A stretch of DNA of 64,000 nucleotides from contig JAIXMG010000017.1 of assembly GCA_025201345.1 (NCBI GenBank), positions 480,001 to 544,000 of the forward strand, written 5' to 3'. Numbering within the stretch: the stretch's first letter is position 1; each line of letters opens with the position of its first letter. Source of the DNA: Thamnidium elegans (lineage: Eukaryota > Mucoromycota > Mucoromycetes > Mucorales > Mucoraceae). Of the stretch, positions 31,714 to 41,622 are shown one piece after another. The notes under the pieces are model-generated. The model made no database searches. It saw only the letters and a list, made by a program, of their open reading frames with translations, and had not been told where the DNA came from. The translations under genes were made by a program, and so were the position numbers.

Positions 31714-34662
31714 ATGAGACAATTTTGGTATAAAGTATATAGCCCGGATCTCGATGAAACACGTATTTTATGGATGGACGTTCCTGGTGGAAATAATATA
31801 TATATATTTGATCAATTAAAGGATGATGTATGGTTATATTATAATGCTATAATATACAACACAGTCTGTAGAAAAAAAAAGCCCTAACTGTTTTATTTTT
31901 TTATGTAACTTCAGGTACGACAAGTGTTTAACTTGGCCCAAGATTATGAGTTTTATTTTTTACATAAAGATAAAGATAATGATGATATAGCGATCAAAGA
32001 GAATCATGAGTTATTAAACTATATGTTTCGTATGGAAGATAACAACAAACTGAAGTTGACAATTGCAACAGTTTATCAAAAACCAAAAGAATCTACACAA
32101 GACACAAAGTCTAATGGTGACCCTTCAGCAGCTTTATCAGAATCATTTCAGTCTATCATGAAACACTTGGAACTTGGTATGTCCAATTTACAAGCGACTG
32201 TAGAAAAAAATGCAGTAAATGTTGCAACAAGTACAGTTGATACAGTTGTTAAAACAGCAGCTGAAACAGCAGCTAGTGTATATCGTTCTATGTTGCCATT
32301 AACTTCTTCTTCTACAGAAAAACCTCAATTTGATGTTATTTGTGATGGATGTTATACACCTATTCGAGGGTAATTTTTTTAAACTTGATATATTCCAGTT
32401 GTATATATATTAACCAACTTAAATAACTAGCCAAAGATGGCGCTGTGAATCATGTGATGACTATGACTTGTGCAGTACTTGTAAAACTCGTGTGAACCAT
32501 AATCAAACTCATAATTTCCGATTTATTAAGAAAGAAACTTCCTTTCACGCTCAAGAAAATAACGTTCCCGACGAAAAAGATACGGATTCTTATGAATCAA
32601 ATCCATCTCAAACTATATTCATATGTGATTATTGTGATTCTGATATTGTCGGGATCCGTCATACCTGTGGGGCTTGTCCTGGTAAATATTTATATAAATA
32701 TTATATATATATATATATCTTATAACTAACCAAAAACAACAAAAAAGATTTTGACTTATGTCATTCTTGCTTCTCTATTGTAAAAGAAAATCATCCTGAA
32801 CATATATTTGTCACTCGTTTAGTTGGAGCTCAAGCTTTTAACTCCAAGAACATTAGAGCGTCCAAGAATAAAAAAGCTAGGCCTAGTATTTCCCCATGGA
32901 AATCATATGACCAAGAAAACCATACTGTTCAACATTTTGGTGTTAAATGTGATAATTGTGATCAAGATATCACTGGCATTCGTTTTAAAGTAAGTACACA
33001 TAAAGCATACATAGAAAAAAATTATATTAACTTTCTTATTTTGCATAATAGTGCGGACATTGTATAAACTATGATTTATGTGAAACGTGTGAAGAAGATT
33101 CTTTTTCTGTTCATGATTCACATCATGCCTTTATAAAAATTCGTTTCCCTATTCAAAGTATTGTTAAAAAGGTTATTTTACCTAGGTTTATTCCTTTGTC
33201 TGAAAAAACTACTGAAATTAATAGAGAAATGGAAAGCATCGCTGTATCAAGGTCCGTATCATCCAGTAGCAGCAGTAGTACTTCTGGTTTAAGATCCGAA
33301 AAAAGACTTCCTGTACCACCTACTATCTCACCTGCTGTAGTTGTTGAACCTTTGTCTGCTACAGATCCTTCGACTATTGCTACTCCGCCAGAAATTCCTG
33401 TAATAATCGAACCTACTTTATCTGCGTGCTTTGTGTCTGATATTAACATACCAGATGGAACTACTATCGTTCCCAAAAAAACTTTTATTAAGGTTAGTAA
33501 CGCCTCATATTTACAAAAGAAAAAAACAAAGGACTCGACTAATTTAAAATTGTCTAGATGTGGAAAATTATGAACAATGGATCTATTGATTGGCCAGTTG
33601 GCACACACTTATTATTTGCGGGTGGCTCTATTTTGAGACCTCATCCCGTCTCACGCCCCGATAGCTTTGTGGTACCTGTTGTATCGCCAAAGGAGGAAAC
33701 CTGTATAACTGCTGAACTTCGGGCACCCGACTGCTCTGGAGACTATTCTAGTTATTTCTGTCTCTGTACACCTGATGGCGTCCGTTTTGGTGATATGCTG
33801 TGGTGTTCCATTAAGGTTAATCATGATGAAGAGCCCAAAAAGATGACGAGAACAGTTTCTGCAGTAGATATTATGATGAATTCTAGTAACAGTATGATAT
33901 ATCCTACTATATCGACAGAATCATCTTTCCATGAACTACCTCTTGAACTTGAAAGCAATGACGGATATACTGATCATGATCAGTGTTCTACATCTACAAA
34001 TGATCATACATCGATAATGACATCTAATCTTAGCTATACTAATAGCCATGTTAGTAGTCCTACTGCATCAGAACTAGATATCGGTGAACGTCATCGTGAT
34101 AGTTTTTTCCCAGAAGTAGTAGTAGAGAATGAAGAAGGAAAAAGTCCTGTAATTAATCAAGAGTATCAAGTTATTAGCCCCGCTGCTAGTATTGTATCTT
34201 CTACTAGTATCGCCTCTGGTGCTAGCGCTGTCTCTGTCATCAGCGTTGCGTCTAGTAATGATGCTATCCCGCCTCAAGCGATATATAGCAATATGCCAGA
34301 AGATAATGACTTAGAAGATGAGTTTATAATGATTGAAAGACAAGAAAATATTAATGAAGAAAAACCGCATTGTAATAGTGAAATTAACAACGACAACAAC
34401 ACTGGTAATAATAGCCTGGCTTCCTCTTCTCATACAGTTACTCCTGTAAAAGAAATAATTCCGGATGAAGTTGTGTACAGAACGCAACTCTTAAAGTTGC
34501 ATGAAATGGTAATGATAAAAAAAAAGCCTAGGTTTTTCTGGTTTACTAAATGTTTTTAACTTTTAGGGATTTACAAATTGCGATGACCTAGCAATCAGCC
34601 TATTAAAATCACATCAGGGCCGCGTTGAAGATGTAATCGCGAAATTACTTTATTATCCTTAA
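31714..34662 (+). CDS. NBR1: NBR1-type selective autophagy receptor
   Basis: Seven exons (31714-31827, 31915-32369, 32431-32681, 32748-32989, 33052-33492, 33558-34508, 34567-34662) give about 849 residues. Domains in order: N-terminal PB1-like region (1-85); three ZZ zinc fingers (CDGCYTPIRGQRWRCESC; CDYCDSDIVGIRHTCGAC; CDNCDQDITGIRFKCGHC); an FW/NBR1 domain beginning MWKIMNNGSIDWPVGTHLL at about 502 and ending LCTPDGVRFGDMLWC; an acidic disordered stretch; an LC3/Atg8-interacting motif candidate EDEFIMIE at about 754-761, closely like the human NBR1 type; and a C-terminal UBA-like domain (LKLHEMGFTNCDDLAISLLK). Such receptors bring ubiquitinated or aminopeptidase cargo to Atg8 membranes or to ESCRT-dependent vacuolar delivery. 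Confidence 0.92.
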
Positions 34663-35041
34663 AAAAATCAATAACTTTTATAATTATATTATCAATACTC
34701 TTTTAGCTTATCTTTCATATCTCCAAATCGAATAAAAAGAAATTATGCGAACGCTTAGCAGCACTTTATATTTGTAAAATACCACTATTATTTTTTCTTT
34801 CGGGCGTCATTCATTGCTACAGATTTACAATATATATATATATGTATATAAAGCCGTCCGTAATTATTATCTCGAAACAGAATAACAATATATATATATA
34901 TATATATATATGTTGTAAAGTAAATATAAAATGGTAAAGATAATAGCTAGTAAATTTAAGAGCGTATATCTGTTCCAGTTTTTTAAGTAGAACAGCTCAT
35001 ATTACTTCATTATTTTGCGAAAAATGTAGATTTTAGAGAAC
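34663..35041. other. intergenic with TA microsatellites
   Basis: Follows the NBR1 stop. It has (TA)n runs at about 34828-34850 and 34888-34912 and no gene. The right edge abuts an LTR relic that begins TGTTAG at 35042. Confidence 0.5.
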
Positions 35042-35348
35042 TGTTAGAATTTGGTATGTGGTAAAGAAATAAAATAAAAGATAATAGGTAATAGTAAGTT
35101 TAAGTGAGCACCAGTTCCTGTTTTATAGGTAGAACGACTTAGGTAAATAAAGTAAATAAAGAGTTTTGGTAAAAAGTACAATGGAAAGTAAGATCCAAGG
35201 GAATTCAGGAACAGAATAAAATATAAAGTAAAGATAAAAACAAAAGAGCTAATGTAAAGGTCTTTTATAAGTTAAGAGAAGTATAAGATAAAGTTGTTTA
35301 CAAAATGTGAATTGATTTTTATTAAAGTATGGTTATTTATATTATTTT
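35042..35348 (+). repeat. Truncated LTR relic, same orientation as the LTRs read on plus
   Basis: Starts TGTTAGAATTTGG and follows the intact LTR along its length: GGTAATAGTAAG, GTGAGCACCAGTTCCTGTTT at 35104-35123, TAGAACGACTTA, AAAAAGTACAATGGAAAGTA and GATCCAAGGGAATTCA. Similarity ends at about 35348 in TATTATTTTAG, so the last roughly 100 bp are missing. It is diverged and clearly older than the 36-43 kb copy. Confidence 0.8.
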
Positions 35349-35372
35349 AGACTAATACAAAAAAGGTATTAT

Positions 35373-36080
35373 TGTTACGAGCTGTGTTTTTCACACTCAA
35401 CAAGGCACTTTTGTCGCTGCTATTCTTGCCTCTACTTATCCTGTTATAACAATTATCCTTATTTTTTCTCTGTGTTACCTCTTTCTCTAAAAATCTGTTC
35501 TTGTACCTGAAACCTATACTGTTATACTTTCTATTTATATCTTCGCATATGTTACTCTTATTATTTACTTTTATATATTCACTCTGCATATTTCTATAAC
35601 ACTATTTTTAACATTTGACTATCTAGAACATAATGATAGCAATCAATTTTATATCACAAACATTTATTCTAAATGTTTACCTTTTTGCCGATAATTCACG
35701 GTTACTTCAATTTATATTTCATGGATACCTTGACAGGTATCGAAGGACGCTAATACCGAACCCTTTTAATATAAATACTCTTATTTTTTCCTACTTAAAT
35801 AAAACTTATCTATCTCTTACCTTATTTTCTGACTATAAAACTATTCTATTAGTTTAAGTATTCTGTTTAATAGATCCCTTGAATTATTTAAATTATACAA
35901 TTCATTGTAAAGTTTTCTTTTCTCGTATTATAAACCTTTTTATAATACTACACTACAGTTGGACAACTCAAAACCTGGTGTTCACTATATTTATTATTGA
36001 ACTTTTCGTAAAATAATACTTTATAGTTTTTATTTTATTCCTTTTATTTACAAGCCACTACAAATCTTTGTGTCAGAGTC
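35373..36080 (-). repeat. Inverted LTR-family relic
   Basis: Begins TGTTACGAGC on plus, like the reverse complement of the LTR (TGTTACACAA). It contains the decamer in inverted form as TGGTGTTCAC at 35976-35985 and CTTGAATT, the complement of the AATTCAAG block, at about 35879. Its TTGGACAACT block is shared with the relic at 12.7 kb, so the two belong to one older subfamily. The right boundary is approximate. Confidence 0.55.
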
Positions 36081-36214
36081 TGATTAGATTTATTAGGAGT
36101 ATAATATTTAGTTTTGTAAACGGTTTATATAGATATAAAATATAAGTAAGTAAAAGAGTTCCCTTTTTATTAATTGCAATAGAATATGATTTATATATGA
36201 AAATAAAGTAGTAC

Positions 36215-36650
36215 TGTTAATCAATCGATAGTGTGGTAAAGTGTAAAAAGAGTATAATAAGGTAATAGTAAGAAAAGTGAGCACCAGTTCCTGTTTTATA
36301 AGTAGAACGACTTAAATAATAAAGTAGAATAAAAGATTTAGGTAAAAAGTACAATGGAAAGTAAGATCCAAGGGAATTCAAGTACAAAATAAAATAAAGT
36401 AATAAAGATAAAATAAAAGAGCTTGATTTTAAAGGTCTTTTATAAAATAAAGGAAGTATAAGATTAAATTGTTTACAAAAAGTGAATTATATTTTATTAA
36501 ATAAAAGTTGAAGGTATTTATATCATTTTTAGTTTTCTTAATTAGGTTTTTAAATTTATAACAACCATGGAGGTTTGATTTCTTGTGTTAGGACAACAAG
36601 GACGATCCTTGTTAACATTATTTTATCAGAAAGAGGTAGTTTGTGTAACA
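36215..36650 (-). repeat. 3' LTR
   Basis: 436 bp, beginning TGTTAATCAATCG and ending GTTTGTGTAACA as read on plus. Matches 42966-43401 throughout by eye. Carries the decamer GTGAGCACCA at 36277-36286. Confidence 0.93.
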
Positions 36651-36686
36651 TATGGTGCGTGCTGGAGAAGTTTAGACCCTAAACGT

Positions 36687-38576
36687 TCAAAGCAGACAGT
36701 TTTCGTAGGGATCCATTCGTTTGATCATGTTTTTCAGGGCAATAGTACGAGCAGCTTTTCTAGCTTTTCCAGAGGCGTTTCCAATATAGAAGCTTCTTAA
36801 GTGTAAATACCTAGCATATTCCGCTTCACAAGTAGGCAGATTAACTTGTTCATGACATAATTTAACAATATTCACGGCCATTCTCTTTAATAAGACACCA
36901 TTTCGCTTCTTTTCTTCAGTTATTTTCTTATTTCTAGTATCATATTCCCAAGCATCAGATTTTATTTCTTGAGTTAAGGTCCATCTTTCATTAGTTGTTT
37001 CTTCCGTGAGTTCAGCGTCAAGTCCCAATGAGTTGAGATCTAATAGATTTAGCATCATGTCTTCGCTTCCTTCTAACTGTTCATCTGGTTCATTTGTCTC
37101 TTCAACTATTCCTTCAAAATCTTCTAAAGAGATTACAGATTCATAGTCTCTTTGTGGTTCCATTCGAGCATGTGGACCGAGCCGATCATTAATGGAAATA
37201 ACGTTTTCTTGTTCTTGCATTCCTTGTTTAGATGTTAGATTATTATCTTCTTCTGATTCTTGCAACCTCGTCTTTTTATAGTTTTCTTCTAATTTCCAAC
37301 CTACATCGGGCACTTTATAAATTCTTAGGCGATTCCCATGTACAATTCTTATTTCTGTGGAACCATCTTTCTTTTTTCCTTGTATAACATAGCTGCCTTT
37401 CTTTAAGTCTTCGATTACAGTATATAATCCTTCCCACAGGTCTTCAAGTTTTCCTGCCCAGGAAGTTCCTCTAAAATCACGATATCGCTCTACAGTATCA
37501 CCAACTTCGAACGCAGGCTTTAGTAATTTCTTTTTTTGTAGAAGTTTCTTGTCGATAGCTTCTTTTTGTGCTTTCTGCGATGTTTCAATTCTTTTTATGG
37601 CATTTTTTCTTATTAATTGTAAAACGTTGATCTGCTTATTGGTTCTTAGTTCAAGTATCTTATCAAAGTTTAATTCTGTTGGGATTTGAGCTTTTCTATT
37701 GTCAAAAGACGTGCGAGGTTGATAGCCATAGAGTAAATAAAACGGAGTTTCTTTAGTTGTAGCTTGTTGCATGCTTCTGTAAGAATATAGCATAGACGGT
37801 AAGTAGAGATGCCAATCCTTCTTTTCTTCTGGTGTTCTTCTTTGCATGATTTGATCAAAGGTGCGATTAAAGCGTTCAATCAATCCGTTCGCCTGACTAT
37901 TATAGGGACTTATGTTATTTTTTCTAATACCAAATTGGAGACAGACTTGATATACTAATTCGCTTATCATTGGTTTCCCGTTGTCGGTAATTATAACTCG
38001 AGGACATCCATGTCTACATATAATTTCTTCGTATAAAAATAAGGCTATTTCAGATGCAGTTTGAAAGCGCACCGCTCTAGCTTCAACATATTTGGTTAAG
38101 TAATCAATTGCTGCGATAATATATCTATAACCTCCTCTACTTGTCGTTACATGTTTGACATCAATTGCTATTTGTTCAAAAGGTACGTGTAACACAGCCA
38201 CGGGATGTAATCTTTCATTTAAAGTTTTTCTACTGTGTCGTTGGCATCGCGGGCATTCTTTCACGTATTGAGTAACATCTTTAACCATATTGGGCCAGTA
38301 ATATTTTGATGAAAGCTTGTTAATTGTATTATTGTAAGCTAAGTGTCCTCCTAAAGGATGTTGATGTGCCAAATATAAAGCTTCTATTGCTTCAGATTGA
38401 TTTAATACTATTCTATGTTGATAAGTGTCAAAATTGCACCGATATAATTTGTTGTTTAATAGCGTATAGTTCTTAGATTGCTTTAGTAAGAATTTTTGTT
38501 GGTCGGAATCTGCGAGGTCAGGTACCTGCAGATTCGTTAGGTAAGCTTTGAGTAATATAATTGTTGTGTTATCCAT
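36687..38576 (-). CDS. Retrotransposon integrase on a separate ORF
   Basis: 629 residues starting MDNTTIILLKAYL. HHCC zinc domain at about 71-111 (HQHPLGGHLAYNN ... CPRCQ). Catalytic core D139 (IAIDVKHV), D198 (IITDNGKP) and E234 (NGLIERFNRTF), a D,D(35)E arrangement. A C-terminal module LWEGLYTVIEDLKKGSYVIQ resembles the GPY/F domain. The last roughly 200 residues are a charged tail with no recognised domain, ending IALKNMIKRMDPYENCLL. In most Ty3 elements integrase is fused to RT/RNase H; here it has its own ATG after 245 bp without a shared frame. Confidence 0.93.
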   Translation of the reverse strand: MDNTTIILLKAYLTNLQVPDLADSDQQKFLLKQSKNYTLLNNKLYRCNFDTYQHRIVLNQSEAIEALYLAHQHPLGGHLAYNNTINKLSSKYYWPNMVKDVTQYVKECPRCQRHSRKTLNERLHPVAVLHVPFEQIAIDVKHVTTSRGGYRYIIAAIDYLTKYVEARAVRFQTASEIALFLYEEIICRHGCPRVIITDNGKPMISELVYQVCLQFGIRKNNISPYNSQANGLIERFNRTFDQIMQRRTPEEKKDWHLYLPSMLYSYRSMQQATTKETPFYLLYGYQPRTSFDNRKAQIPTELNFDKILELRTNKQINVLQLIRKNAIKRIETSQKAQKEAIDKKLLQKKKLLKPAFEVGDTVERYRDFRGTSWAGKLEDLWEGLYTVIEDLKKGSYVIQGKKKDGSTEIRIVHGNRLRIYKVPDVGWKLEENYKKTRLQESEEDNNLTSKQGMQEQENVISINDRLGPHARMEPQRDYESVISLEDFEGIVEETNEPDEQLEGSEDMMLNLLDLNSLGLDAELTEETTNERWTLTQEIKSDAWEYDTRNKKITEEKKRNGVLLKRMAVNIVKLCHEQVNLPTCEAEYARYLHLRSFYIGNASGKARKAARTIALKNMIKRMDPYENCLL

Positions 38577-38729
38577 TGTTGTCAGTTTATTTGATTTGAG
38601 TTGAGTTTTATTTAATTAGTTGTTATGATTGGTTAAGTTTAATAATTAATAATATTTGATGATAAATTATATTTGGTGGATAGATTGTTTTTAAGTTGGT
38701 TTTGTATTGTTTTTCCAAGGATTTTCAAT

Positions 38730-38765
<36 letters not shown>

Positions 38766-38821
38766 ACAGTAGCTTTTTACGTCGTTCAGTGAATAGTTGG
38801 ACTTTTATTGTTATTGTTGTG
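38577..38821 (-). other. Pol-integrase gap with A34 tract
   Basis: 245 bp between the pol stop and the integrase ATG. On the coding strand it has a 34-nt A run (38731-38764 as T on plus) followed by an AT-rich leader. Stops occur soon after the pol stop in its own frame, so simple readthrough cannot join pol to integrase. Similar homopolymers occur elsewhere in the window, so the A run may be incidental. Confidence 0.75.
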
Positions 38822-41524
38822 CTAATTTCCAATTCTAGACAAGAAGTCGGCACTTTCATTAACTCTTCCAGGTCGGTATTTTACTTCAAATTCATATTCA
38901 TTTAATATAGTTATCCATCTGGCGAGAATTCCTGTTGGTTCTTGTGATTTTAACAAACCATTGAGAGCAGCGTGATCAGTTATGATAGTAAAACGTTTTC
39001 CCAAGAGATATGGTCTAAATATCTTAACAGCCCAGACAATAGCGAGACCTTCTAATTTTGATACACCATAATTTAATTCGGGACCTCTCAAGCCTCTACT
39101 AATATACTGTATAGGATGCTCGTGTCCATCATCATCTAATTGAGTAAGTACGCATCCAATTCCCACTCTACTTGCGTCTGTAACCAACACGAAAGGCTTG
39201 TCGAAGTTTGGCCTAATAAGTACCGGTGTACTGGTTAAAGCTTCTTTTAGTTTGTTAAAAGCTTCTAAAGATTCTTGATTCCAGGTGTTTTGTCCTTTTT
39301 TTGTTAGGTTATGTAAAGGTCTTGCAATAGCGGCAAATTGATTAATAAATCGTCTGTAGTACGAAGCAATTCCAATAAAACTCTTTATCTGGGTAACTGT
39401 AGTAGGTGTAGGAAAATTTTTGACTTTTTCTATTTTAGCAGGATCAGTCTCTAAACCATCTTTAGTAATTATGTAGCCTAGAAAGTTCAGTTTGTCCTTG
39501 AAGAAAAAGCATTTCGTAATGTTTAGCTTTAAGTTGGCAACTCGAACACAGTTAAACAATTTTTCCAAGTCGATTAAATGGTTTTCGTGAGTTTTTGAGA
39601 AACAATTTAAGTCATCTATATAAGCGACAAGAGATTTGTTGATTAAATCTTTGAATACTAGATCTACCATCCTTTGGAAAGTCCCCACAGAGTTACACAA
39701 ACCCATTGGCATGCGCGAGAATTCCCATTGGCCTAGCTGTGCAGTGGCGAAAGCACTTTTTTCAATAGAATCTTCAGCGAGAGCTACTTGATAAAAACCG
39801 CTTCGCATATCCAGGGCCGAGAAGATAGAAGCATTTCCTAACGTGTCCAATAAAGTTTCAATTCTTGGTAAAGCATAGGCGTCCTTTTTTGTGATAGCAT
39901 TTAATTTTCGATAATCTATAACTAATCTATAGCTATTATCTTTTTTCTTTACTAGAATAATAGGTGAGCTCCAAGGGCTGTTGGAAGGTCGAATCACTCC
40001 TAGATCACTTAATTTATTTAATTCATTTTTTAAGCTTTCAATTTCAGCAGGGCACATTCTATAAGGACGACTGCGTATAGGTGGCACATCTTCTGTGATA
40101 ATTCGATGTTTTATTAATGGTGTACATCCGAGTGTGTCGTTATTCCAGTCAAACACATCTTGATAATTGTTGATTAAATTTAGAAATTGTTGTTTAATAT
40201 TGTCATCAATTTCTCCCATTTGAATTTTTTCTTTTTGATCAACCGTTAGAATAGATCTTGAAGTTTCGCTTATATTTGAATCTTCAATTTTTGGTGGATC
40301 TATGTCGATTAGCGTTAGATCATATCCGTTAGCTTCCACATCATCGTCAGAACGTTGATAAGTTTCTATTTCAGGTTCAGGGACGATAGTGAAAAGATCA
40401 CCTTTAAAATTTCTTTCTACCATGCTAAACGATACTTTCTTGTTTGAGCTTTCAGCATCGTCGTTGAAATAAGCTTCGTCGTCATCACTGGTTGAACTTT
40501 GTTCACTAATAGTATCATCATCTGTATATTCCTCAGTTGAATCAGTTTCAAAGTCGTCATGAGTATCATCTTCATCCTCTACAATAGTTTTTATTTGAGG
40601 TTCCATAACTTTTGTAGGTATTTTTGTTACAGCTTGAATAATAGGTCCTTTAGTTGTTTTAAAGAAATTAATGGGTATCTCTGCCATTCTTCCTTTATAT
40701 GTAACCGATAATAGTTTCTGTTTATAATCGACTACAGCCTTTGCACGGTTTAACCAGTTGTTTCCAATGATTAAAGGAGTTGGTGTAGCAGGTAGAACTT
40801 CAATACTTCCAGGTATAGTAATAACACCTCCGGCTTTGATGGGTACATCGTAGATCAATCCAAGTCCACGTTGTTTGGTACTATTTCCTAGGGTAAATAT
40901 ACTTTGGCTAGGTGAATCGATTTGTAATCCAAGTTTTTCTACTAATTCTCGAGACATACAAGTCTTTGCAGCACCACCATCAATTAGAGTTTTGATTTTA
41001 AATCCATTGATGACGAAATCAGTGTAAATAGCAGTAGTGTCTTCATCGTCATCTTCTACAAACGATAAATCTTGGATAGTAGCTGTAGTTGATGAGGATC
41101 CAGGCGCAACTATTGATACTTTAGGTTGTCTTGGTGTTTTTAAAGCATTGACAAATTGACGTTTCACAATAGGTGAGATCTTGAGTAATTCACCAACTGG
41201 AATATTAGAATTTTGATCAAATACAGTAGAAACAATATCAAAATTTAATTTAGGAATTACTCTTTTCCTTCTTGGTTTAGCAGGTTTTATAATAGGTTGA
41301 TTAGGAGATATAATTGTAGGGTTATCCATAGTCATATCCATATCGGCAATAGTTGAATCATAAGTAGGCAAAGGAGTTTCGCGTTCTTTCCCTTTTCGAG
41401 TAGGTGCAGGTTTTGAGGAGCTTGGACGAGCATAAGGTTTAGAAGTTTGTACCACAGGTGGATGTATAGCACGAACCGAAGCATAAAGATCTTGGTCATC
41501 TTCTTCGTTTTCATCAGTAAGCAT
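38822..41524 (-). CDS. Retrotransposon Pol: protease, reverse transcriptase, RNase H
   Basis: 900 codons from the first ATG, but the frame is open back to the gag slippery site at 41632, so it is probably made as Gag-Pol. Protease region about 167-265 with KIKTLIDGGAAKTCMS: the active-site triplet is D-G-G rather than the usual D-S/T-G. An acidic, disordered stretch runs over about 310-420. Reverse transcriptase about 480-690 with VIDYRKLN, SALDMRSGFYQV, FSRMPMGLCNS and YIDD at 635-638. RNase H from about 777 (FVLVTDASRVGIG) with KLEGLAIVWAVK, ITDHAAL and SADFLSRIGN at the end. Frame is -1 relative to gag. Confidence 0.95.
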   Translation of the reverse strand: MLTDENEEDDQDLYASVRAIHPPVVQTSKPYARPSSSKPAPTRKGKERETPLPTYDSTIADMDMTMDNPTIISPNQPIIKPAKPRRKRVIPKLNFDIVSTVFDQNSNIPVGELLKISPIVKRQFVNALKTPRQPKVSIVAPGSSSTTATIQDLSFVEDDDEDTTAIYTDFVINGFKIKTLIDGGAAKTCMSRELVEKLGLQIDSPSQSIFTLGNSTKQRGLGLIYDVPIKAGGVITIPGSIEVLPATPTPLIIGNNWLNRAKAVVDYKQKLLSVTYKGRMAEIPINFFKTTKGPIIQAVTKIPTKVMEPQIKTIVEDEDDTHDDFETDSTEEYTDDDTISEQSSTSDDDEAYFNDDAESSNKKVSFSMVERNFKGDLFTIVPEPEIETYQRSDDDVEANGYDLTLIDIDPPKIEDSNISETSRSILTVDQKEKIQMGEIDDNIKQQFLNLINNYQDVFDWNNDTLGCTPLIKHRIITEDVPPIRSRPYRMCPAEIESLKNELNKLSDLGVIRPSNSPWSSPIILVKKKDNSYRLVIDYRKLNAITKKDAYALPRIETLLDTLGNASIFSALDMRSGFYQVALAEDSIEKSAFATAQLGQWEFSRMPMGLCNSVGTFQRMVDLVFKDLINKSLVAYIDDLNCFSKTHENHLIDLEKLFNCVRVANLKLNITKCFFFKDKLNFLGYIITKDGLETDPAKIEKVKNFPTPTTVTQIKSFIGIASYYRRFINQFAAIARPLHNLTKKGQNTWNQESLEAFNKLKEALTSTPVLIRPNFDKPFVLVTDASRVGIGCVLTQLDDDGHEHPIQYISRGLRGPELNYGVSKLEGLAIVWAVKIFRPYLLGKRFTIITDHAALNGLLKSQEPTGILARWITILNEYEFEVKYRPGRVNESADFLSRIGN

Positions 41525-41622
41525 TGTTGTAAGATGTGTCGAGGAAGAGTTCTCAAGGGGAATGGATTTTTTATTGTTGTTAGGGGCGTTCGACTGACCA
41601 TTCGTAAGAGCAGCCGACCCGA

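Noticed and set aside
38577..38821. Stop-codon readthrough joining pol to integrase
   Set aside because: Further stops follow in the pol frame within about 40 nt, and integrase lies in another frame.
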